A program made the translations under genes and the position numbers. A stretch of DNA of 64,000 bases, from positions 62,001 to 126,000 of the forward strand of contig NZ_SUMF01000009.1 in the NCBI RefSeq assembly GCF_005048205.1, read 5' to 3'. Positions 28,315-39,960 of the stretch are shown in pieces. Origin of the DNA: Chitiniphilus eburneus (lineage in GTDB: Bacteria > Pseudomonadota > Gammaproteobacteria > Burkholderiales > Chitinibacteraceae). The notes under the pieces were generated by a model. That model did not search any database and was not told where the DNA came from. It worked only from the letters and a program-made list of their open reading frames with translations. Position 1 is the stretch's first letter. Every line of letters begins with the position of its first letter.

Positions 28315-28770
28315 TCAACCGCACTCGGCCTTCATCCGGCGTTCCAGCTCATCGGGCGGCACGTCCTCGACATGGGTGGAGAGATACCAGACGTGGCCGA
28401 ACGGATCGACCACCGTGGCGCTGCGGTCGCCGTAGAACTTGTTTTCCGGCTTGTTGCGAACCGTGGCGCCGGCGGCTTCGGCGCGCTGGCAGGCGGCATC
28501 ACAGTCCGGCACGTACACCATCAGGCCGACAGTACTGCCGCCGCGTGCGAGCGGGCCCAGCGCGTCCATGTCCGGGTATTCGGCGGCCAGCATCACCACG
28601 CGCCCGCCGATCTTGACCTCGGCGTGGCCAAGCTGGCCCTGATGCATCATGCGGAACAACTCTTCGGCGCCGAAGGCGTCGCGATAGAAGTCCAGCGCGG
28701 CGACGCCGTCATGGACAAACAGATAGGGCACCACGCCCTCATAGCCGGTGGGAATCGCTTGGACGCTCAT
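28315..28770 (-). CDS. VOC-family (PhnB-like glyoxalase fold) protein
   Basis: A 151-residue protein with two beta-alpha-beta-beta-beta modules of the vicinal oxygen chelate fold (VVPYLFVHDGVAALDFYRDAF; VDPFGHVWYLSTH). It resembles the PhnB/YqjF subgroup, whose biochemical role is undefined. The HxE/GH-type metal ligands are only partly recognisable. It converges on the tandem repeat, with its stop 6 bp from the last repeat unit. Confidence 0.85.
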   Translation of the reverse strand: MSVQAIPTGYEGVVPYLFVHDGVAALDFYRDAFGAEELFRMMHQGQLGHAEVKIGGRVVMLAAEYPDMDALGPLARGGSTVGLMVYVPDCDAACQRAEAAGATVRNKPENKFYGDRSATVVDPFGHVWYLSTHVEDVPPDELERRMKAECG

Positions 28771-28880
28771 CGGATCACTCCGTGGGTTTCGGGGGCTACC
28801 AGCTTAGGTGCCCCTGCCAGGGCAACGCCGTCAGGCAGACGGGCAGCGGGGCGTACTGATGAATGGCGAGGGCGGCTAGG

Positions 28881-29077
28881 AAAATCCATGTCTTGAAAAC
28901 CCAGAGGACGCGGAGAACACAGCGCATCACAGAGAAAAACTGAGAAGGCGCTTCAGTAATTACTGCGATGCTTGTGCCCGGCGTGAGGGCCAAATCCCGG
29001 TCAAAGCGGATTCCGTTTTTTTTTTCTGCGCGACGCTGTGTTTTCCGCATCCTTTGGGTTTCAGGACGTTGGTTTTC
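28881..29077. repeat. 44-bp imperfect inverted repeat pair
   Basis: 28881-28924 and 29034-29077 are inverted copies matching at roughly 37 of 44 positions (CGCTGTGTTCTCCGCGTCC versus CGCTGTGTTTTCCGCATCC, then TGGGTTTTCAAGA versus TGGGTTTCAGGA). They enclose 109 bp with a run of nine T. The 311-bp gap between the VOC gene and the sugar dehydrogenase holds nothing else. Confidence 0.75.
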
Positions 29078-29081
29078 AGCG

Positions 29082-30202
29082 TTACCGCCCCCGCACCCGT
29101 AATACCTTGCCGTCGTCTTCGTCCGTGAGCAGGTAGACCCAGCCGTCCGGCCCCTGGCGTACGTCGCGGATGCGTTGTTTCAGGTCGGTGAGCAGGCGTT
29201 CTTCGGCGACGATGCGCTCGCCGTCCAGCGACAGTCGCACCAGCATCTGGTCCTTGAGCGCCCCCACCAGCAGGCTGCCGTGCCAGCCGGGATAACGGTC
29301 GCCGGTATAGAACGCCATGCCCGAGGGCGCGATGGAGGGGTCCCAGTAGTAAATGGGCTGCTCCATGCCGGCCTTGGCCGTGCCTTCGCCGATCTTGAAG
29401 CCGGTGTAGTCGCGGCCATAGGTGATGATGGGCCAGCCGTAGTTTTTCCCCGCCAGCGGGATATTCACCTCGTCGCCACCGCGCGCGCCATGTTCCACTG
29501 TCCACAGCTTGCCGCTGGCGGGATTGATCGCCGCCGCCTGCGGGTTGCGGTGTCCGTAGCTCCAGATCTGCGGGAGTGCACCGGCCTTCGATCTGAAGGG
29601 GTTGTCGGCCGGAATGGCCCCATCGGGCTCGATGCGGATCACCTTGCCCAGGGTCATGTCCAGCTTTTGCGCGTGATCGCGTTGCTGGCGCTCGCCCAGC
29701 GTGACGAACAGCCTGCCGTCGGGCGCGAAGGCCAGCCGGCTGCCGAAGTGGTTGCCACCCGGTGTCTTGGGTTGCTGGCGGAAGATCACCTTCAACTGTT
29801 GCAGGCTGGCCTGGGCGCCGTTTTCCGCCAGCCTGGCGCGTGCCACGGCGGTGCCGGCCAGACCGTTTTCGCCAGCTTCGGCATAGCTGAGGTAGAGCAG
29901 CCGGTTTTGCGCGAAGGCGGGGTCAAGCGCTACATCGAGCAAGCCGCCTTGGCCGCTGGCGTACACGGCCGGCACGCCCGCCACGGGCGGGCCTGCCTTG
30001 CCCTGGCGGTCGATCAGGCGTAGCCGGCCAGGTCGTTCGGTGACCAACATGCGGCCATCGGGCAGGAAAGCCAGCGACCATGGGTGTTCCAGCCCGGTGG
30101 CAACGGTTTCCACGGTATGGCGATGGTCCACCGTGGGTTTCAGGCCCGCTTCCGCCAGCGGCAGCAGAGCGAGCAGCACGCCGGCCAGCGCGAGCCGGGC
30201 GC

Positions 30203-30206
<4 letters not shown>
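29082..30206 (-). CDS. PQQ-dependent aldose sugar dehydrogenase family protein
   Basis: A 374-residue exported protein with a signal peptide of about 20 residues (ending PLAEA). It is a six-bladed beta-propeller of the soluble glucose/aldose dehydrogenase (YliI/Asd) family: [51 protein letters not shown] and [10 protein letters not shown]. It oxidises sugars with PQQ if the cofactor is supplied; no pqq genes are in view. Its ATG overlaps the acnA stop by 4 bp, so it is translationally coupled to an aconitase, an uncommon pairing. Confidence 0.88.
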
Positions 30207-33025
<2,819 letters not shown>

Positions 33026-33193
33026 GGCGGGCTCCTTGTTTGGCTGACGTCCCGGCGGGTGGTGTCACCGCACGGCGCTTTCTTTGCTGTGCGACTACGC
33101 GGAAGCGGTGTTGTTCACAAACTTACTCATCTTTGCCCAGAACCGTGACAAAGCAAGCGTCGGATTGCCGCCACGACAGGGTGCCATCCCGTG

Positions 33194-33466
33194 TTAGGGC
33201 GTGTCGTCACCTGTTTCGCGGCAGCGCTGGGCCGAAAAAGCACTAGCCACCAGGCGCATGACGCAGGCAATAACCAGTTATTGGCAAGGAGTGCAACGCA
33301 GTGGATGGTGTTTTTTCGGCCCAGCCCTGCGGGTTCGGCGCATTTCGGGCGCAGCGCGCCAGGAGCTGGCCGCTTGCGGTATCCATACCGCCGCGCATCC
33401 AGCTCCTGGCGCGGCATCCCGAACTGCACCGAACGCTGTCGTGAAACAGGTGACGACACGCCCTAA
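33194..33466. mobile_element. 273-bp MITE-like nested palindrome
   Basis: The ends are 33-bp inverted repeats with two mismatches (33194-33226 and 33434-33466, beginning TTAGGGCGTGTCGTCACC). Inside are two further long hairpins: CTGGGCCGAAAAA (33227-33239) with its complement at 33312-33324, enclosing CAATAACCAGTTATTG (33269-33284), and GCGCCAGGAGCTGG (33356-33369) with its complement at 33399-33412, enclosing GCGGTAT/ATACCGC. There is no credible protein. The outermost TA could be a duplicated target. This form fits a non-autonomous element moved by an unseen transposase. Confidence 0.75.
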
Positions 33467-33541
33467 GGCGAATCGATATCCAACCAGGGGAGCGAAAGAA
33501 GAAAGGCGGGCGCGTTGCTGCACCGGACAGGCAAGCCTGTC

Positions 33542-34450
33542 CTAACCAGCGTCCTGCGCTGGCACCATTGCTGCGGCGCTGTCCTCCAGCCATTGGCAGA
33601 AGGCCGCCACCGCAGGGTCGTTCATCGCGCCGCGCGCCGCGATCCAGCAGTAGCCACGCACCGGCACCACCGGCAACGGCAGCGGCGCAACCAGCCGGCC
33701 GGCTTCGATCTCGGCCTGCATCATCGGCAGCGGGCCGAGCGTGACGCCCAGCCCATCCATCGCGGCTTGCAGCGCCAGGTAGAAGTGGTCGAACTGTTGG
33801 GTGGCCGCAGGCTTCAGGTCGGCCATGCCGGCCAGCGCCAGCCAGCGCTGCCACGCGGAGGGGCGAGTGTCGGCAAGCAGTAGCGTGTGCCGCGCGAGGT
33901 CGGCAACGTCGCGTAGCGGCATGCGTTCCAGCAGGCGCGGGCTACAGAGCGGCAGTTCCCATTCGTCCAGGAACGGCTTGCTCACATGGCCGGGCCAGTC
34001 GCCGGGGCCACGGCGGATCGCCACGTCGAACGGCGCATCCAGCCGGCCGATATCGCGGTCCGAGGTCATCAGGCGCAGCTCGACGTCGGGATAGTCGTGC
34101 TGGAACCGCGAAAGACGGGGAAGCAGCCAATGCATGGCCAGCGTGGGCGTGGAGTTGATCGTCAGCCGACGCTGGCGCGATGGTTTGCGCAACTGCGCGG
34201 TGGCGTTGGCGATGATGTCCAGGCCATCCTGTACCTGCACCAGGTAACGCCAGCCGGTATCGGTCAGTTTCACCCGTCCGCCCTTACGCTCGAACAGCTT
34301 TACCCCCAGCCAATCCTCCAGTTGCCGGATCTGCTTGCTGATCGCGCCGTGCGTGACGAACAGCTCGTTCGCAGCGGCGGAAAAGCTCTCCAGCCGAGCG
34401 GCCGATTCGAAAGCGCGCAGTGCATTGAGCGGGGGCAGGGTCTGGGACAC
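33542..34450 (-). CDS. LysR-family transcriptional regulator (GcvA-like)
   Basis: A 302-residue regulator. Residues 6-65 form the LysR helix-turn-helix (LNALRAFESAARLESFSAAANEL, then ISKQIRQLEDWLG). A periplasmic-binding-fold effector domain from about 95 follows, with WLLPRLSRF and the DVAIRRGPGDWPG segment typical of GcvA/AmpR-type members. The effector is unknown. It is divergent from acnB, with a 19-bp palindrome between, so regulation of acnB is plausible. Confidence 0.9.
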   Translation of the reverse strand: MSQTLPPLNALRAFESAARLESFSAAANELFVTHGAISKQIRQLEDWLGVKLFERKGGRVKLTDTGWRYLVQVQDGLDIIANATAQLRKPSRQRRLTINSTPTLAMHWLLPRLSRFQHDYPDVELRLMTSDRDIGRLDAPFDVAIRRGPGDWPGHVSKPFLDEWELPLCSPRLLERMPLRDVADLARHTLLLADTRPSAWQRWLALAGMADLKPAATQQFDHFYLALQAAMDGLGVTLGPLPMMQAEIEAGRLVAPLPLPVVPVRGYCWIAARGAMNDPAVAAFCQWLEDSAAAMVPAQDAG

Positions 34451-34587
34451 GGTGGTGCGGCCTCGCGACGAGAGGTTGTGACTGCATGGAACCTGCGAAG
34501 GCCGATCCAGCCCGTGCGGATGGCGTGGCTGACGGTGCCTGATCGTCTACAGGTGGCGCCATCCATGGAAATGGGGCGCAAAACGAT

Positions 34588-34606
34588 CTGTGAGTATATC
34601 TCACAG
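34588..34606. promoter_or_regulatory. 19-bp palindromic operator between the LysR gene and acnB
   Basis: CTGTGAG and CTCACAG are separated by TATAT. It could be a LysR-type (T-N11-A) site or a CRP-like site, although the TGTGA/TCACA spacing of 7 is one more than the CRP consensus. The rest of the 365-bp gap shows no gene. Confidence 0.55.
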
Positions 34607-34815
34607 CCGCTGTGGCGATTACTCGTTTGTGTCGCCCTGCGCTTGCGCGTAATCTTCGCTCCCAAGCGCCACCGTGCAAAATCTACACGCGCGGGTGCGC
34701 ACCACTGAGCAAGCCGCTGACCAGCCTTCACCGGCTGATGTGGCGGCGCCAGATTGTCTACGCAGGCGGCCCATTGCGGCGCCTGCGGTTCACTGCCATC
34801 GCAAAGGGTTGCCCC

Positions 34816-37401
34816 ATGCTTGAAGCCTATCGCCAGCACGTCGCCGAGCGCGCCGCCCTCGGCATTCCGCCGCTCCCCCTCACCGCCCAGCAGACCGCCG
34901 ACCTGGTTCAACTGCTGCAAAACCCGCCCGCCGGCGAGGAAGCGTTCCTGGTCGATCTCATTACCTACCGCGTGCCGCCCGGCGTGGACGATGCCGCCAA
35001 GGTCAAGGCCGCGTTCCTGGCCGCCGTGGCGCAGGGCAAGGATTCCTGTTCCCTGATCAGCCGCGCCAAGGCGGTGGAGCTGCTGGGCACGATGCTCGGC
35101 GGTTTCAACATCAAGCCGATGATCGACCTGCTGGGCGATGCCGAGGTCGGCACCGTCGCGGCCGAGGGCCTGAAGAAAACCCTGCTGATGTTCGATTACT
35201 TCCACGATGTGAAGGAGCTGGCCGACGCGGGCAACGCCAATGCCAAGGGCGTGATCGAATCGTGGGCCAATGCGGAGTGGTTCACCAGCCGCCCCGAAGT
35301 GCCGCAGGCCGTGACGCTGACCGTGTTCAAGGTCACCGGCGAAACCAACACCGACGATCTGTCGCCGGCGCCGGATGCCTGGTCGCGCCCCGATATCCCG
35401 CTGCATGCGCTGGCCATGCTGAAGAACCCGCGTCCGGGCATCGAGGCGGACCAGCCGGGCACGCTGGGCCCGATCAAGCAGATCGCCGCGCTGGCCGCCA
35501 AGGGCCATCCCATTGCCTACGTCGGCGACGTGGTCGGCACCGGTTCCTCGCGTAAATCCGCCACCAACTCGGTGTTGTGGTGGACCGGCGACGATATCCC
35601 CTTCGTGCCGAACAAGCGCTTCGGCGGTTACTGCCTGGGCGGCAAGATCGCGCCGATCTTCTTCAATACGCAGGAAGATTCGGGCGCGCTGCCGATCGAA
35701 GTGGATGTCAGCAAGCTGGACATGGGCGATGTGATCGAACTGCGCCCCTACGAAGGCAAGGTCATCAAGAATGGCGAAACCGTCGCCGAATTCGCGGTCA
35801 AGTCCGACGTGCTGTTCGATGAAGTGCGCGCCGGTGGCCGGATCAACCTGATCATCGGCCGTGGCCTCACCGCCAAGGCGCGTGAATCGCTGGGCCTGCC
35901 GGCTTCCACGCTGTTCCGCCTGCCGACGCTGCCGGTGGCTTCGACCAAGGGCTTCACCCAGGCCCAGAAGATGGTCGGCCGCGCAGTCGGCCTGCCGGAA
36001 GGCCAGGGCGTGCGTCCGGGTACCTATTGCGAACCGCGCATGACCTCCGTCGGCAGCCAGGACACCACCGGCCCGATGACCCGCGACGAGCTGAAGGATC
36101 TGGCCTGCCTGGGCTTCTCGGCCGATCTGGTGATGCAGTCGTTCTGCCACACCGCCGCCTACCCGAAGCCGGTGGACGTGAAGACCCACCACGAACTGCC
36201 GGAATTCATCCGCAACCGTGGCGGCGTCTCGCTGCGTCCGGGCGACGGCGTGATCCATAGCTGGCTCAACCGCATGCTGCTGCCCGATACCGTCGGCACC
36301 GGTGGCGACAGCCACACCCGCTTCCCCATCGGTATTTCGTTCCCGGCCGGCTCCGGCCTCGTCGCCTTTGGCGCCGCCACCGGCGTGATGCCGCTGGACA
36401 TGCCGGAATCGGTGCTGGTGCGCTTCAAGGGCGAACTGCAACCCGGCATCACCCTGCGCGATCTGGTGAACGCGATTCCGCTGTACGCAATCAAGGCGGG
36501 CCTGCTGACGGTGGCCAAGGCTGGCAAGAAGAACATCTTCTCCGGTCGCATCCTGGAAATCGAAGGCTTGCCCAACCTGAAGGTGGAACAGGCATTCGAA
36601 CTGACCGATGCCTCGGCCGAACGCTCGGCCGCCGGTTGCTCGGTGCGTCTGGACAAGGCCCCGATCATCGAATACCTGAATTCGAACATCGTGCTGCTGA
36701 AGTCGATGATCACCAATGGCTACGGCGATGCCAAGACGCTGGCGCGTCGCGTCAAGGCGATGGAGGCGTGGCTGGAAAACCCGCAATTGCTGGAGCCGGA
36801 TGCCGACGCCGAATACGCCGCCGTGATCGAGATCGATCTGGCTGACGTGAAGGAGCCGATCCTGGCCTGCCCGAACGATCCGGACGACGTGAAGGTGCTG
36901 AGCGAAGTGGCCGGCACCCCGATCGACGAGGTATTCATCGGTTCGTGCATGACCAACATCGGGCACTTCCGCGCGGCCGGCAAGTTGCTGGAAGGCAAGC
37001 GCGACATCCCGGTCAAGCTGTGGATCGCCCCGCCGACCAAGATGGATGCGCAGCAACTGACCGAGGAAGGCTACTACGGCACCTTCGGCACGGCTGGCGC
37101 ACGCACCGAAATGCCGGGCTGCTCGCTGTGCATGGGCAACCAGGCCCAGGTGCGCGAGGGCGCGACCGTGGTATCCACCTCCACCCGCAACTTCCCCAAC
37201 CGTCTGGGCAAGAACACCAATGTGTTCCTGTCGTCCGCCGAGCTGGCCGCCATCGCTTCGCGCCTGGGCCGCATCCCGACCGTCGCGGAATACATGGCCG
37301 ACATCGGCGTGATCGATGCCAAGGCGCAGGAGGTGTATCGCTACCTGAACTTCAACCAGATCGACAGCTACCAGGCCGAGGCCGAGAAGGCCGTCGTCTG
37401 A
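34816..37401 (+). CDS. acnB: aconitate hydratase B
   Basis: An 861-residue aconitase/2-methylaconitate hydratase of the AcnB type, the main TCA-cycle aconitase of many proteobacteria. The N-terminal HEAT-like domain begins [20 protein letters not shown]. The swivel domain carries [16 protein letters not shown], and cluster cysteines lie near the C-terminus in [10 protein letters not shown] and [12 protein letters not shown]. Start fixed at ATG 34816 by family alignment. Probably under the divergent LysR regulator. Confidence 0.98.
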   Translation: MLEAYRQHVAERAALGIPPLPLTAQQTADLVQLLQNPPAGEEAFLVDLITYRVPPGVDDAAKVKAAFLAAVAQGKDSCSLISRAKAVELLGTMLGGFNIKPMIDLLGDAEVGTVAAEGLKKTLLMFDYFHDVKELADAGNANAKGVIESWANAEWFTSRPEVPQAVTLTVFKVTGETNTDDLSPAPDAWSRPDIPLHALAMLKNPRPGIEADQPGTLGPIKQIAALAAKGHPIAYVGDVVGTGSSRKSATNSVLWWTGDDIPFVPNKRFGGYCLGGKIAPIFFNTQEDSGALPIEVDVSKLDMGDVIELRPYEGKVIKNGETVAEFAVKSDVLFDEVRAGGRINLIIGRGLTAKARESLGLPASTLFRLPTLPVASTKGFTQAQKMVGRAVGLPEGQGVRPGTYCEPRMTSVGSQDTTGPMTRDELKDLACLGFSADLVMQSFCHTAAYPKPVDVKTHHELPEFIRNRGGVSLRPGDGVIHSWLNRMLLPDTVGTGGDSHTRFPIGISFPAGSGLVAFGAATGVMPLDMPESVLVRFKGELQPGITLRDLVNAIPLYAIKAGLLTVAKAGKKNIFSGRILEIEGLPNLKVEQAFELTDASAERSAAGCSVRLDKAPIIEYLNSNIVLLKSMITNGYGDAKTLARRVKAMEAWLENPQLLEPDADAEYAAVIEIDLADVKEPILACPNDPDDVKVLSEVAGTPIDEVFIGSCMTNIGHFRAAGKLLEGKRDIPVKLWIAPPTKMDAQQLTEEGYYGTFGTAGARTEMPGCSLCMGNQAQVREGATVVSTSTRNFPNRLGKNTNVFLSSAELAAIASRLGRIPTVAEYMADIGVIDAKAQEVYRYLNFNQIDSYQAEAEKAVV

Positions 37402-37403
37402 GC

Positions 37404-37512
37404 GCCGCTAACAAAACCCTTCTGGCAGCGTCGCGCGAACTTGCCGTACTGCGCGTACTGTCTGCGTTTCGCGCTCCTTGCCAGAACCGCTGCGCTGGGT
37501 TTTGTTCGCGGC
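37404..37512. repeat. dispersed repeat, copy B, with imperfect inverted ends
   Basis: The right part (37471-37512) is the inverted copy of 3963-4005. The left end, AACAAAACCC plus TTCTGGCA (37410-37427), is its partial complement, so the whole 109 bp can fold back with a bulge. It lies directly after the acnB stop. Confidence 0.65.
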
Positions 37513-37537
37513 TCTAGGGCGCGTTCAGTGCAAAAAG

Positions 37538-37563
37538 AAAGCCCACCGCGAGGTGGGCTTTTT
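37538..37563. terminator. bidirectional terminator between acnB and the DUF1456 gene
   Basis: AAAGCCCACC (37538-37547) pairs with GGTGGGCTTT (37552-37561); T-tracts flank both strands. Confidence 0.9.
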
Positions 37564-37583
37564 CATGGACGGCAGGGGCGGGC

Positions 37584-38045
37584 CTACTTGCGCAGGCGCA
37601 GCGTCAGCCCCTTGAGGAAGTTGCGCAGGAACTGGTCGCCGCACGGGCGATAGTTCTTCTGGCCCTCCTTGCGGAACAGCGCGGACAGCTCGGGCTTGGA
37701 GACCTCGAACTCGACGCTGGCCAGGATGGCGTGCAGATCGTCCTCTTTCAGCTCGAACGCCACGCGCAGCTTCTTGAGGATGGTGTTGTTCGAAACCGGC
37801 CATACCACCTCCGGCGTCGGGCGGCTTTCGTCGCGGCCACGGCGGAACACGATCAGCCCGTCCAGAAAATGAGCCAGCGTCTTGCCGTCGCATTCGCGAT
37901 AGCCGGGCTCGTCTTCCTTCAGCAGAAAGGCATGCACGTCCGCCTTGGCCACATCCAGGCCGGCCAGCGCGATGATCTCCACCACGCGCGGCTCGCCCAG
38001 ATCCAGCATGTAGCGCACGCTGCGCAGTACGTCGTTGTTCATCAT
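37584..38045 (-). CDS. DUF1456 (YehS) family protein
   Basis: A 153-residue soluble protein made of two repeated DUF1456 units: NNDVLRSVRYMLDLGEPRVV plus EDEPGYRECDGKTLAHFLDGLI in the first, and NTILKKLRVAFELKEDDL plus CGDQFLRNFLKGLTLR in the second. E. coli YehS has the same layout; no biochemical role is known. Two adjacent Met codons (38045, 38042) are possible starts. Confidence 0.9.
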   Translation of the reverse strand: MMNNDVLRSVRYMLDLGEPRVVEIIALAGLDVAKADVHAFLLKEDEPGYRECDGKTLAHFLDGLIVFRRGRDESRPTPEVVWPVSNNTILKKLRVAFELKEDDLHAILASVEFEVSKPELSALFRKEGQKNYRPCGDQFLRNFLKGLTLRLRK

Positions 38046-38251
38046 TTCGGGAAATCCATTCGGTTGCGGCGGCGCCAGAGCCGCGATTATGGGGCATGCG
38101 GCGCCGCGATGCGCTGTTCGCGCGGCACCGGCAGGCTGGTTGCTCGTGCAAAAAAGTGACACCGCCGATGACAGGCGCTTGACGCCAGGGCCGGCGCGGC
38201 CGTTCAATGCGCACTTTCGTCAACCGCATTATCTGAGAAGGAGAACCCGCC

Positions 38252-38287
38252 ATGCTTCAGAAATATTCTCCGCAATACGCGTACTGA
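38252..38287 (+). CDS. 11-residue Tyr-rich leader peptide candidate
   Basis: Encodes MLQKYSPQYAY, three Tyr in the last seven residues, behind the strong ribosome site AGAAGGAG. Eighteen bases after its stop a 9-bp hairpin pairs GGCGTGGGG (38305-38313) with CCCCACGCC (38321-38329), followed by an intrinsic terminator and then rtcB. The arrangement (peptide, hairpin, terminator, gene) is that of transcription attenuation. CCGGTC at 38328-38333 can also pair with GACCGG at 38354-38359 in the terminator arm, giving a possible antiterminator. Alternatively this is a free-standing small RNA with a tiny ORF. Confidence 0.45.
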   Translation: MLQKYSPQYAY

Positions 38288-38338
38288 CCCCCGATTCCGC
38301 CATCGGCGTGGGGGTGTTCGCCCCACGCCGGTCGCCTA

Positions 38339-38368
38339 GAAAGCCCCGGCCATGACCGGGGCTTTTTC
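38339..38368 (+). terminator. terminator/attenuator before rtcB
   Basis: GCCCCGG (38343-38349) pairs with CCGGGGC (38356-38362), extended by A/T pairs and followed by five T. It ends about 65 bp before rtcB. Confidence 0.85.
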
Positions 38369-38432
38369 ATGCCCGCAATTCCGGCCCGGCGCTGTCCGGG
38401 CCTGATGCGGGCATGTACTGGAATCAAAGGCC

Positions 38433-39641
38433 ATGCCCATTCTCAAGACTTTTTCCGGCGCGAAAGTGCCGGTCCATGTCTGGACCGATCAGATCGAGCC
38501 GGACGCCATTCAACAACTGAAGAACGTCGCCGCGCTGCCCATCGTGCATGGCCACGTGGCCGCGATGCCGGACGTGCACCTGGGAATCGGCGCCACCGTC
38601 GGTTCGGTGATTCCCACGCGCGGCGCCATCATTCCGGCCGCGGTGGGGGTCGATATCGGTTGCGGCATGAACGCAGTGCGCACCTCGCTGAACGCGGCGG
38701 ACCTGCCCGACACGCTGGCGCGCCTGCGCTCGGCGATCGAGGCCGCCGTGCCGGTCGGATTTGCGCATCACGCCTGGGACAAGGTGCGTGGTTCGGCGCA
38801 CCAGCGCGCGGCGCGGCCGCTGGACGACCGGCTGGATCGCATCGTCGGCCGCCATCCGGGGCTGATGAAGATGCAGCGCAAGTTTGCCCAGACATGGGTG
38901 TGCCAGATCGGCACGCTGGGTGGTGGCAACCACTTCATCGAGCTGTGCCTGGACGAAACCGAGCGGGTGTGGGTAATGCTGCACTCGGGTAGCCGGGGCA
39001 CCGGCAACGTGATCGGACGTTATTTCATCGAGGCGGCGCGCAAGGACATGCGTCGCCACCAGATCAACCTGCCGGATCGCGATCTGGCGTATTTCAGCGA
39101 AGGTTCCACGCTGTTCGACGATTATGTCGATGCACTGGAGTGGGCGCAGGACTACGCGCTGGTCAACCGCCGCGAAATGATGCGGCTGGTGGTCGATGCG
39201 CTGCGCCCGCACCTGCCGGCCTTCACGCTGACCGACGAGGCGATCAATTGCCACCACAACTACGTGGCGCGCGAAACCCATGCCGGCGAGCGTCTGTTCA
39301 TCACCCGCAAGGGCGCCATCGCGGCGCACGAGGGGCAACTGGGCATCATTCCCGGTTCGATGGGCGCCAGGAGCTTCATCGTGCGTGGCCTGGGCAACGA
39401 GAAATCGTTCTGCTCGTGCTCGCATGGGGCGGGGCGCCGGATGAGCCGGACCGAGGCCCGGCGGCGCTTCAACCGCTTCGATCTCGCCGCGCAGACCGAA
39501 GGCGTGGAATGCCGCAAGGATGGTGGCGTGGTCGATGAGATTCCCGGCGCCTACAAGGATATCGACCAGGTGATGGCGTATCAGTCCGACCTGGTCGAAG
39601 TGGTGCACACCCTGAAGCAACTGGTGTGCGTGAAGGGCTGA
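38433..39641 (+). CDS. rtcB: RNA-splicing ligase RtcB
   Basis: GTP- and Mn2+-dependent RNA ligase joining 2',3'-cyclic phosphate (or 3'-phosphate) to 5'-OH ends, used in tRNA/RNA repair. It has 402 residues, the E. coli-like length. Metal and catalytic elements are present: GVDIGCGMNAV, LGGGNHFIEL, HSGSRGTGN, NCHHNYV and the guanylylated-His segment CSCSHGAGRRMSR. No RtcA or RtcR gene is nearby. It is followed by a broken SEC-C gene and two uncharacterised genes on the same strand. Confidence 0.96.
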   Translation: MPILKTFSGAKVPVHVWTDQIEPDAIQQLKNVAALPIVHGHVAAMPDVHLGIGATVGSVIPTRGAIIPAAVGVDIGCGMNAVRTSLNAADLPDTLARLRSAIEAAVPVGFAHHAWDKVRGSAHQRAARPLDDRLDRIVGRHPGLMKMQRKFAQTWVCQIGTLGGGNHFIELCLDETERVWVMLHSGSRGTGNVIGRYFIEAARKDMRRHQINLPDRDLAYFSEGSTLFDDYVDALEWAQDYALVNRREMMRLVVDALRPHLPAFTLTDEAINCHHNYVARETHAGERLFITRKGAIAAHEGQLGIIPGSMGARSFIVRGLGNEKSFCSCSHGAGRRMSRTEARRRFNRFDLAAQTEGVECRKDGGVVDEIPGAYKDIDQVMAYQSDLVEVVHTLKQLVCVKG

Positions 39642-39665
39642 TGGATCATGCAAGGAGCAAACATC

Positions 39666-39892
39666 ATGAAGACACTGCAAAGCAACCACTGCTTTCGAAA
39701 CCACCGCCAAACGCCGCAAGGGGTTCCCGTCTGAAACGGGGGTGAAGCGCGGCATGCGCTTCATTCGCGGTGGCGAGAAGGAACTGCTCGAAAAACTGGG
39801 GCGCAACGATCCATGCCCCTGCGGCTCGACCCGTTCCTTTCAAACACTGTTGCATGGCCAGCGGCTGCTTTCGATGGCAGCCGGCGCCATGA
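39666..39892 (+). pseudogene. SEC-C metal-binding small protein gene with two frameshifts
   Basis: GGAG 9 bases before ATG 39666 marks a start, but the first frame ends after 22 codons. The next frame, from about 39690, continues as [17 protein letters not shown] and [15 protein letters not shown], the SEC-C zinc motif. Completing CPCGS...FKHCC then needs another one-base shift at CCTTTCAAA (39836-39844), after which the third frame gives [10 protein letters not shown] and stops at 39892. With two shifts it would be a protein of about 75 residues. This is decay, sequencing error or, less likely, recoding. Confidence 0.65.
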
Positions 39893-39960
39893 CTATTTCC
39901 GCTGACCAACGCCTCGGCATTGCCAGGCCCGAACCAGGAGCAACGAGATGAAGCAGTCCG

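Noticed and set aside
33127-33545. Overlapping open frames inside the 273-bp palindrome
   Set aside because: Length and reading frames come from the inverted repeats; no domain or ribosome site.
34300-37056. 918-codon open frame on - strand
   Set aside because: It is antisense to acnB and overlaps the LysR gene and operator; no domain is recognisable.
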